Assembly (NCBI GenBank): GCA_019751935.1
Contig: JAIEMR010000077.1
Location: 1 to 7,898 of the forward strand
Length of the DNA stretch: 7,898 nucleotides
Reading direction: 5' to 3'
Source: Alphaproteobacteria bacterium
GTDB lineage: Bacteria > Pseudomonadota > Alphaproteobacteria > Paracaedibacterales > CAIULA01
Of the stretch, positions 1-4,947 are shown piece by piece (position 1 is the first letter of the stretch; every line of letters starts with the position of its first letter). A program made the translations under genes and the position numbers. Under the pieces are notes generated by a model that did no database searches, was not told the origin of the DNA, and saw only the letters and a list, made by a program, of their open reading frames with translations.

Positions 1-404
1 ATAGATGTAAGATAAGGAACTGCCATGGGGAAAAAGGTATAAATGGTATCTTCAGTCCCCTGTCAAGGTGCATCGGACTTGACACCATAAATGTCAGGAT
101 GACCAAAAAAGTGAGAGCGGCACCAACACTGCCAAGGGCGGACAGGGATGGTAATTGCCTGGGAAAGGCAATTAAAATACCCATGGTTATTTCAATCAAA
201 CCAGTAATGCCCGAAAACATCCTTGTGCCCACTATTGAAAATGCCCAGGAAAAAAAGGGACTGTTTTCTGCCAGTGGCCGAATAGCTTCTGCTTCATGCC
301 TAGTAAATTTCAGTAGTCCAACACCGATCAAGGTCAACACCAGCCCATATCTGATCAGCAAGGTCAACGAGAAAATTGAAAATATGGCTGCTGCTGTTTT
401 CATG
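1..404 (-). CDS. DUF417 (YkgB/RclC-like) inner-membrane protein, 3' end outside window
   Basis: The frame from ATG at 404 stays open to the left edge (134 codons seen). It is very hydrophobic, with likely membrane segments near residues 7-31, 62-80 and 90-107. The segment from about 27 to 53 (GVGLLKFTRHEAEAIRPLAE followed by NSPFF) closely matches the signature of E. coli YkgB/RclC, in which a GLLKF..YEAD..PF..NSP stretch follows the first helix. A later SSP and an SPWQFLI stretch fit the family's TTP and PGQFLLKD positions. RclC is an inner-membrane protein linked to reactive-chlorine resistance; most DUF417 members have no known biochemical role. The gene starts 30 nt after the ferritin stop with no terminator between, so the two are probably co-transcribed. 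ATG 404 is the first start after an in-frame TAA at 423-425. The 120-codon-plus plus-strand frame over it is a shadow. Family assignment is fairly secure; function here is inferred. Confidence 0.8.
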
Positions 405-434
405 ATCCAGGAGTTTTGGTTTTTATCCTTCAGG

Positions 435-959
435 TTAACCTTCGTATTTCACCTTTTGAATCTGTTTGTCAATTTGCCAACGACCTGAGCCCTGCTCACC
501 TATAAGATCAAATAAGCCAATGATATGCCTTGCAACATATTCTTCCTGAACCTGCTCTTGCAAAAACCATTGTATGAACTGAAAGGTAACAAAGTCTTTT
601 TGCCTGATACATTTTTCAGCCATATCGTTAAATAAGTGGGTTACATGGATTTCCATCTCAAGGGTTCGTTCAAACAAGTCACGAAAAGAATCGAAATCGG
701 TTGTAATGTTGGTTATTTCAGGTGAAATAGCCCTGCCACCGCGGTCATTAACATATTTGAATAATTTTAACATGTGAGACCGCTCTTCTTCAGCTTGTTT
801 TGCAAAAAAATCGGCACTAAAATCATATCCCTGTTCGCCACACCAGCTAGACATGGCCAGGTACGTGGACGATGCGTGAGCTTCTGTCTTAATTTGATGG
901 TTTAACGCTCTTTCCACTTCCTGGTTTAGCGAGGTCTTTAGACTTACTAGATCTTTCAT
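435..959 (-). CDS. ftnA: Non-heme bacterial ferritin (FtnA type)
   Basis: This 174-residue protein is a complete FtnA-type ferritin, which oxidises Fe2+ and stores it as a mineral inside a 24-subunit cytosolic shell. All expected ferroxidase ligands are present by alignment to E. coli FtnA: E26 (E17), Y33 (Y24), E59 and H62 within EEERSHM (E50, H53), E103 (E94), Q136 (Q127) and E139 (E130). The motif YLAMSSWC at 33-40 and FIQWFLQEQ at 128-136 are also typical. It is about nine residues longer at the N-terminus than E. coli FtnA. No Shine-Dalgarno sequence precedes ATG 959, as is usual in Bacteroidota. An ECF-type promoter motif ends only about 30 nt upstream (988-1017), which would give a leader of roughly 20-25 nt. 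A DUF417 membrane protein gene follows. No heme-ligating Met of bacterioferritin is apparent. Confidence 0.97.
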   Translation of the reverse strand: MKDLVSLKTSLNQEVERALNHQIKTEAHASSTYLAMSSWCGEQGYDFSADFFAKQAEEERSHMLKLFKYVNDRGGRAISPEITNITTDFDSFRDLFERTLEMEIHVTHLFNDMAEKCIRQKDFVTFQFIQWFLQEQVQEEYVARHIIGLFDLIGEQGSGRWQIDKQIQKVKYEG

Positions 960-1251
960 GATGATTTATTTGTTAGGTTTTTATTACGTAGTCGACAGGG
1001 GAAGTAAATCCTTACAATTTATTTATGCTTAAATTGAATTATAGTAGAAATCGCCCTTGCTGCACTAAAAACTGCAAAAAAAAAACGATAGTTGATTTCT
1101 TGGAAAGATTATTACTCTTATGGGACAGATTTTCTCTGGAGGGACTATTATTTAAGCTAAGTGAAGGCTGTTATGGAGTTGATAGGGTTAGCGCTGCCAT
1201 TGTTTGGTAAGGACTGTACATAGGCAGTCTCCAAATACTTTTTTGGGGATA
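960..1251. other. rpiA-ferritin intergenic region
   Basis: This 292-nt gap holds the ferritin promoter at its left end. A 61-codon plus-strand frame (1025-1210) overlaps that promoter, has no recognisable motif and is not accepted as a gene. A run of ten A (1076-1085) has no convincing stem beside it. After the rpiA stop there are only weak stems, CCAAA/TTTGG and GACTG/CAGTC (within about 1211-1243), without a T tract on the minus strand, so no terminator for rpiA is called. Confidence 0.5.
988..1017 (-). promoter_or_regulatory. Putative ECF-sigma promoter of the ferritin operon
   Basis: On the minus strand TTGTAAGG (1017-1010) is followed after 14 nt by TCGACTA (995-989). The same two blocks at the same spacing stand upstream of the ECF sigma gene (4832-4804). 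The layout, a GTAA-type -35 and a CGAC-type -10 about 15 nt apart, is that of ECF sigma promoters. The -10 block sits about 30 nt before the ferritin ATG, a natural position for a short leader. The spacer sequences of the two copies are unrelated, so this is not a simple duplication. Recognition by the ECF sigma of this window is inferred. Confidence 0.72.
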
Positions 1252-1950
1252 TCAGCCAACAATTATTTCTACTAGTTGGTTCTGGAACAGCCCGCTTTCG
1301 ATGACCCCGGTGATAGATTTGATTTTAATTTCCAGATCCTTTTCAATATGATCAAACTTCACATCGAGTATGAGGTTGCCATTTTCTGATATGACCGGTC
1401 CATCTTTACCCTGGGCAGCTCTAAGGAGAATTTCATTAGCGCCAAGTGTTTTAAGTTTTGCCTCTACATTCATCAGGGCAGTAGGAAAAACCTCGACAGG
1501 GATAGGAAATTTTGAGCCCAGTTTATCGACCAGCTTACTATGATCTACAATGATGAAATTCTGCTGGCTTGCGTTCATCATCAGCTTTTCCTTAAACATT
1601 GCTCCACCACGGCCCTTAATTAAGTGTGAATTGGGATCAACCTCGTCAGCGCCATCAAAATACCAATCGGGACGATGTTCATAGAGGCTGGTAATTGGTA
1701 TGCCCAGGCTACTACAGGTCAAGGCGATTTCAATAGAGGTTGATATGGCCATGATATTTAGCTGCTCGTTTTTTATTCTCTGGGAAATGGCCAACAAAGC
1801 GAGATAGCAAGTCGAGCCAGACCCTACGCCAATAATGTTGCCACTTCTGACTTTGGCAGCGATTTGCTCAGCTAACTTTTGCTTGCTTTCTATATTGCTT
1901 ATGGCAGCTGGCCATGAAAGGCTTTTGATGATGTCGCTATTCCAATCCAT
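1252..1950 (-). CDS. rpiA: Ribose-5-phosphate isomerase A
   Basis: The 232-residue product interconverts ribose 5-phosphate and ribulose 5-phosphate in the non-oxidative pentose phosphate pathway, in the cytosol. The phosphate-binding motif GVGSGST lies at 41-47 and the active-site motif DGADEVDP at 99-106. D99, D102, K112 and E121 correspond to E. coli D81, D84, K94 and E103 (general base). The usual KGGGGA reads KGRGGA (112-117), a conservative departure in a glycine loop. SKLVDKLG, PVEVFP and a terminal GVIESGLF stretch are also family hallmarks. It has about 20 extra residues at the N-terminus compared with E. coli RpiA (219 residues). The start ATG 1950 is preceded by GTGAAAAG, a poor ribosome site. 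It has about 500 nt of upstream non-coding DNA containing a possible third ECF-type motif, and appears to be a single-gene unit. Confidence 0.96.
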   Translation of the reverse strand: MDWNSDIIKSLSWPAAISNIESKQKLAEQIAAKVRSGNIIGVGSGSTCYLALLAISQRIKNEQLNIMAISTSIEIALTCSSLGIPITSLYEHRPDWYFDGADEVDPNSHLIKGRGGAMFKEKLMMNASQQNFIIVDHSKLVDKLGSKFPIPVEVFPTALMNVEAKLKTLGANEILLRAAQGKDGPVISENGNLILDVKFDHIEKDLEIKIKSITGVIESGLFQNQLVEIIVG

Positions 1951-2186
1951 CTTTTCACAGGTTTTAAGTAAAATTGACGCAGCATTGATTGCGCAATTGT
2001 AGTAGGTTAAAATCTTCGGTGCAACCTCTTCCGGTTAAAACGGTCATTACTCTGATAATGTTTTTTCTGAACTGATCATATCATTAAATTTTTTTATTGA
2101 ATTAATGGAAAATCATTAGTTTGAAAACAACGTCACTAGCTGATGATATCCTCATCCCAAAAGTAGAGCCTTACATCTTTAACTAC

Positions 2187-2215
2187 TTTGTCGTATGGTA
2201 AAAAGATTCCTTACA
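2187..2215 (-). promoter_or_regulatory. Possible third ECF-type promoter motif, upstream of rpiA
   Basis: The minus strand reads TGTAAGG (2215-2209), 15 nt, then CGACAAA (2193-2187). This keeps the complete -35 block, the exact spacing and the CGAC core of the two stronger sites, but departs in the flanks (A instead of T before each block, AAA instead of TAA/TAC after). It lies about 240 nt before the rpiA start, so either the leader is long or it drives something else. A second TGTAAGG (2175-2169) just downstream has no CGAC partner at the right distance. Confidence 0.4.
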
Positions 2216-2409
2216 TTTTTTTACTGCGTCCCAAAGCACTGTGCTTATTTTCATTCGAACTAAAAATGTGAATTCAGTTTTTAAATACGGCCATCATTTG
2301 ATTTTTGTTGGCATGGCTATAGGTGTGTGAAAGTAACTTCACCGTTCAGAAATGATTTCCTTGCGCACTTAAAATTCATTCTTGCCTTGGTCATCGATAT
2401 CTTAATGGT

Positions 2410-2441
2410 AAAAAAAACGCTCCCTGCATTATGCAAAGAGC
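2410..2441 (-). terminator. Intrinsic terminator of the rpoD-like gene
   Basis: Six nucleotides after the rpoD stop the minus strand forms GCTCTTTGCAT / ATGCAGGGAGC, eleven consecutive pairs including two G-U; in practice nine pairs with an ATAAT loop. It is followed, after one G, by eight T. This is a textbook rho-independent terminator and separates rpoD from rpiA. Confidence 0.92.
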
Positions 2442-2447
2442 ATTTAC

Positions 2448-3308
2448 TCAATCTAGATAGCCTTTTAGAACCCAAGCGTTCGAGTTTTTGCGGAGCCTTA
2501 AAAGTGCCTTGTCCTTTATTTGCCTCACCCTTTCCCTTGTCAGGTGGTATTTATCCCCGATCTCATCCAGGCTATGGGGTTGCTGGTTATCCAGTCCAAA
2601 AAACATGGTCAGGACTTCTCTTTCCTTTTCGGCAAGTACCTTCAGGTTATTGGAAATTTCAATGGATAGGGATTCTTTCATTATCCCCTTATCCGTCCCT
2701 GGCTCACTGCTTTGAAGTACATCCAATAACGTATTATCCTCCTCGGCTGAAAATGGCGAATCATAAGAAACGTGCCTTCCGGAATAAGCCAAGGTATCGC
2801 TGATCTTTTCAGCGGTGATTTCCAGGCTATCCGCTAATTCTTCAGGTGTTGGCTGGCGCTCGTATTGCTGTTCCAGTTTCGATGCTGCCTTTGCGATCTT
2901 GGAGAGATCTCCAACTTTATTCATGGGTAAGCGGATCATCCTCGACTGGTCGTTGATAGCTGATAAAATGGATTGGCGAATCCACCAAACGGCATAGGAT
3001 ATGAATTTGAAACCTTTCGTTTCATCAAAGCGTGTGGCCGCTTTTACCAGCCCAACATTTCCTTCGTTTATCAAATCACCAAGGGTCATACCGGAGCTTT
3101 TATATTGTTTTGCCACAGACACGACAAATCTTAGGTTTGCCGTGGTCAACCTTTCTAAGGCGGCCTTGTCGCCTGCTCTGATTTTTTGAGTTAAGATCAC
3201 CTCTTCCTGTGGGGTCACCATCGGAATCTTTGCTATATCTGACAAATACTGATTCAACGATGCCGACTCACGATTGGTGATCGATTCACTAATTTTAAGT
3301 TGTCTCAT
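2448..3308 (-). CDS. rpoD: RpoD/SigA-type primary sigma factor (divergent)
   Basis: This 286-residue protein is a sigma-70 factor that directs RNA polymerase to promoters. It opens with MRQLKI..SITNRES, the hallmark of Bacteroidota RpoD, which lacks the long region 1.1 of proteobacterial sigma-70. Region 1.2 spans about 16-50, region 2 about 52-128 (core binding at DLINEGN, 78-83, and the -10 reading segment FKFISYAVWWIRQSI, 100-114), region 3 about 130-200 (SGRHVSYDSPF at 176-186), and region 4 about 222-280 with the helix-turn-helix HLTRERVRQIKDKAL (255-269). Length is normal. Departures from the usual group pattern include MVTPQEEV for the common LxTxEEEV stretch, NDQSRMIRLP for AEQSRIVRLP, and a C-terminus ending in WVLKGYLD rather than SKLLKSYLG. 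It may therefore be a second RpoD paralogue; whether another copy exists cannot be seen. It has its own terminator and a likely own promoter. Confidence 0.93.
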   Translation of the reverse strand: MRQLKISESITNRESASLNQYLSDIAKIPMVTPQEEVILTQKIRAGDKAALERLTTANLRFVVSVAKQYKSSGMTLGDLINEGNVGLVKAATRFDETKGFKFISYAVWWIRQSILSAINDQSRMIRLPMNKVGDLSKIAKAASKLEQQYERQPTPEELADSLEITAEKISDTLAYSGRHVSYDSPFSAEEDNTLLDVLQSSEPGTDKGIMKESLSIEISNNLKVLAEKEREVLTMFFGLDNQQPHSLDEIGDKYHLTRERVRQIKDKALLRLRKNSNAWVLKGYLD

Positions 3309-3780
3309 TTATAAAAATATTAAATTGTGATGCTAAGACCCGGAACCTTATCATGCGAATAAGGCAAGGAAGATCCAGATGAATAACAGTAAAAATTGAT
3401 GCTTACGGCGGTAAGTTGCGGTTAGAATTCTAGTATGCAAATATACCAATAATATAAAAAAATGGTGTAAGCTTGATGTCAGGAATATCTTACGGCGACT
3501 CAATGGTAAACTGTTGGGCTCACATTGATGAAGGTTTTCTTGATACAAATCATATAATCAACAGCACTCACTTACCGTTGTGCCGATGCCCATGGCAAAA
3601 CTGACCAAGCCTGAAATCACTTTAGTCAAGCTTCAATTGGAATATATAAGGGTGGCGCTTTAAAAAAAATCAGTCCGTCAGCTGCAAAAATCATATTGCC
3701 GTAAAAATTATGACCATCCTCTGCTGCTAAAAGAATCGGGGATTCATGGGCTAAGGGAACAGCGAGATCAATATTGAAAA
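3309..3780. other. Gap upstream of rpoD, possible gene remnant
   Basis: No gene is accepted here. A minus frame open from 3799 to a TGA at 3626-3628 (57 codons) reads protein-like (for example DLAVPLAHESPILLAAEDGH) but has no ATG, GTG or TTG start near its beginning. A second minus frame of about 22 codons follows (KVISGLVSFAMGIGTTVSE). A 65-codon minus frame at 3351-3548 ends in a hydrophobic stretch but has no recognisable motif and covers the likely rpoD promoter. The 9-mer CTTACGGCG occurs at 3402-3410 and 3489-3497, flanking that promoter; the first copy is also part of the small hairpin CTTAC-GGCG-GTAAG. Confidence 0.45.
3438..3445 (-). promoter_or_regulatory. Candidate Bacteroidota -7 element for rpoD
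   Basis: The minus strand carries TATATTTG, a perfect match to the Bacteroidota -7 consensus TAnnTTTG, inside an AT-rich stretch. A clear -33 TTTG is missing at 19-21 nt upstream. Transcription from it would give a leader of about 120 nt before the rpoD ATG. The match is to a short motif, so confidence is modest. Confidence 0.4.
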
Positions 3781-3831
3781 CTAGTCTTTCCCGGAAGAAT
3801 CATTGAGTTTTGCATCGATCTGTTTTTGCAG
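3781..3831 (-). other. In-frame tail after the anti-sigma stop codon
   Basis: Directly after the TAA at 3832-3834 the same frame continues for 16 codons (LQKQIDAKLNDSSGKD) to a TAG at 3781-3783. The residues extend the charged, helix-like end of the anti-sigma protein (DDSFKE then LQKQIDAKL) very naturally. A single-base change of TAA to AAA or GAA would restore a 101-residue product. This could be a genuine truncation, a sequence error, or chance; which cannot be decided here. Confidence 0.4.
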
Positions 3832-4086
3832 TTATTCTTTGAAACTATCATCTAGTCTAAGTTCACTTTTTTCCACCCCCGAGAGTTTTTTTACAAACCG
3901 GTTGATTACCGTACTTTGTTTCTCGAAAACCTGGCACATTTCACAAATATTCAGGTGATATTCCAATTCTGATTCTTCTTTAGAGGTAATGCCCTCGGCT
4001 TGTTGCTTTTCAATCAAAAATGTGGCTTTTCTGCAATTGTCGAGCATATCGGTCATTTCCTGATCAGTTAAGTTGTTCATACTCAT
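3832..4086 (-). CDS. ZAS-type zinc-binding anti-sigma factor, cognate to the ECF sigma
   Basis: The product is 84 residues, acidic and soluble, with no membrane segment. It carries H44-x3-C48-x2-C51 (YHLNICEMC) preceded by C18, the arrangement of ZAS/zf-HC2 anti-sigma factors such as RsrA and ChrR, in which zinc is held by one His and three Cys. Such proteins bind and silence the ECF sigma encoded beside them, and several release it when thiols are oxidised. It lies 15 nt downstream of an ECF sigma gene, the standard arrangement. The start chosen is ATG 4086, preceded by AAAGAA; ATG two codons later is equally possible. The gene may have lost its last 16 codons to a TAA (see 3781-3831). Pairing with the upstream sigma is strongly implied by context; redox sensing is inferred from the motif class only. 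Confidence 0.85.
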   Translation of the reverse strand: MSMNNLTDQEMTDMLDNCRKATFLIEKQQAEGITSKEESELEYHLNICEMCQVFEKQSTVINRFVKKLSGVEKSELRLDDSFKE

Positions 4087-4101
4087 TTCTTTGTTATTAA
4101 T

Positions 4102-4686
4102 TTAAATCCAATTCCTCTGAAGACAATCCCTCAAGCTCACTTTCGCCCGATGGCTGATGACCCAAAAATTCGAAGAACTTATCTCCAACTGAGCGCAGAT
4201 TTCATCACTTGATTCCTCTTCGATGTGCTTCATGGTGAATACTGATTTCCACAAAGGTGGAAGTTTTGCCAGGCAAGATTTTAATATCCCGTCAAATTCT
4301 TTACTTTCCAATCCCCCTGGTTCTTCTATGCCGAAGGGTTCTGGATATTTTCCCTGTTTCCAGTGCCCATTTTCCTCAAAAAATTCATCGGTATCAGCAC
4401 CCTCGGTTGATATCGCCTGGGTATTTAGGCTGGTTGACTTTTTGCGATAGACATCGAATATCTTATTTTTCAGGATGGCAGTAAGCCAGGTTTTTTCAGA
4501 ACTCCGTCCGTCGAATTTTCCCCAGCTCTGCAAGGCAGCGAGGAAAGTTTCCTGAACTAGATCTCTTGCAAGTTCCCTATCATCAATACGTGCGCATGCA
4601 TAGCTGTACAGATAATCACCATAATTCATCACCCATTTGTTTGGTCCCGCGTTGTTTGGTTCTGGTGCGTCAGTTTTAGTCAACAT
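4102..4686 (-). CDS. ECF-family sigma factor
   Basis: This 194-residue protein is an extracytoplasmic-function sigma factor with only regions 2 and 4. Region 2 spans about 20-85, with DRELARDLVQETFLAAL (36-52) for core binding and EKTWLTAILKNKIFDVYRKK (64-83) for -10 melting. Region 4 starts near 130 and holds CLAKLPPLWKSVF and the helix-turn-helix around SSDEICAQLEISSSNFWVIS. Between them is a long acidic linker (about 84-130) with an ENGHW..G.YPEP segment, longer than in many ECFs and seen in a subgroup that is paired with small zinc anti-sigmas. Start ATG 4686 is preferred over the internal Met20 because the KWVMNYGDYLY segment looks conserved. The gene has a probable autoregulatory promoter at 4803-4832 and a leader of about 110 nt. 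The anti-sigma gene follows after 15 nt. Confidence 0.94.
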   Translation of the reverse strand: MLTKTDAPEPNNAGPNKWVMNYGDYLYSYACARIDDRELARDLVQETFLAALQSWGKFDGRSSEKTWLTAILKNKIFDVYRKKSTSLNTQAISTEGADTDEFFEENGHWKQGKYPEPFGIEEPGGLESKEFDGILKSCLAKLPPLWKSVFTMKHIEEESSDEICAQLEISSSNFWVISHRAKVSLRDCLQRNWI

Positions 4687-4802
4687 AATATTTTAATAAT
4701 CTTGTTTTAAGTTAAAATTCATGAATGCGGTAAAGTATGCTGCCAATTGCAGGCAATGGAACCAACTAATCCTTTACCTGCTATCTGTCATATCTCTAAC
4801 CG

Positions 4803-4832
4803 TTAGTCGATAAACCTTTCAAAACCTTACAA
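4803..4832 (-). promoter_or_regulatory. Putative autoregulated promoter of the ECF sigma operon
   Basis: The minus strand carries TTGTAAGG (4832-4825), 14 nt, then TCGACTAACG (4810-4801). It matches the ferritin site at every position of both conserved blocks (TTGTAAGG and TCGACTA) with identical spacing. Most ECF sigma operons are preceded by the promoter their sigma recognises, so this site probably defines the specificity of the sigma encoded downstream. The -10 block lies about 115 nt before the sigma ATG, which implies a leader of roughly 110 nt. Confidence 0.75.
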
Positions 4833-4867
4833 CTTCTTTTCATATTTTTTCAGCATTAAATTTATGC

Positions 4868-4907
4868 AAAAAAATCCGAACCAGTGGATATCTACACTAG
4901 GTCGAAT
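4868..4907 (-). terminator. Intrinsic terminator of the thiolase-mrr-cysS operon
   Basis: On the minus strand ATTCGACCTAGTG (4907-4895) pairs with CACTGGTTCGGAT (4886-4874), twelve of thirteen positions including G-U pairs with one C-T mismatch, around an 8-nt loop. Seven T follow directly (4874-4868). It lies about 40 nt after the cysS stop and insulates the ECF sigma promoter just downstream (4832). Confidence 0.9.
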
Positions 4908-4947
4908 CCGGGGATTTATCCTTGGCCACCAGGTCCAGCGTTTCGGG

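Larger units (their letters stand above)
1951..2447. other. Long rpiA upstream region without an accepted gene
   Basis: This 497-nt AT-rich gap contains the rpoD terminator (2410-2441), a possible ECF-type motif (2187-2215), a perfect 6+1+6 palindrome AAGCAC-T-GTGCTT (2234-2246) and an octamer TACTTTTG on the minus strand near 2159-2166 that matches the Bacteroidota -7 consensus TAnnTTTG but lacks a clear -33 TTTG. A 23-codon minus frame (ATG 2254, stop 2183-2185) and an overlapping 22-codon startless frame look somewhat protein-like but are too short to call. The long plus-strand frame through 2327-2803 is mostly antisense to rpoD and is a shadow. Confidence 0.5.

Noticed and set aside
1..75. 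Possible frameshift in the DUF417 gene near the GGGG run at 57-60.
   Set aside because: One added G would give another plausible reading, but the existing frame has no stop and its SPWQFLI segment fits the family's PGQFLLKD position, so no frameshift is needed.
99..488. 129-codon plus-strand open frame.
   Set aside because: It is antisense to the DUF417 gene, whose hydrophobic, family-matching translation on the minus strand is clearly the coding one.
1025..1210. 61-codon plus-strand open frame.
   Set aside because: No recognisable motif, no ribosome site, low-complexity poly-A included, and opposite to all other genes next to the ferritin promoter.
1211..1243. Weak inverted repeats after rpiA as a terminator.
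   Set aside because: Stems of only five pairs with no T tract on the transcribed strand.
2169..2175. Fourth TGTAAGG block on the minus strand.
   Set aside because: The position where CGAC should lie reads GAGG, so it lacks the -10 half of the motif.
2327..2803. 158-codon plus-strand open frame.
   Set aside because: Most of it is antisense to the C-terminal half of the rpoD-like gene and it crosses that gene's terminator.
3351..3548. 65-codon minus frame with a hydrophobic C-terminus.
   Set aside because: AT-rich non-coding DNA readily gives such stretches; no family resemblance, and it covers the likely rpoD promoter.
4895..4925. GGTCGAATCC resembles a tRNA T-loop.
   Set aside because: The bases are fully explained as one arm of the cysS terminator, and no cloverleaf can be built around them.
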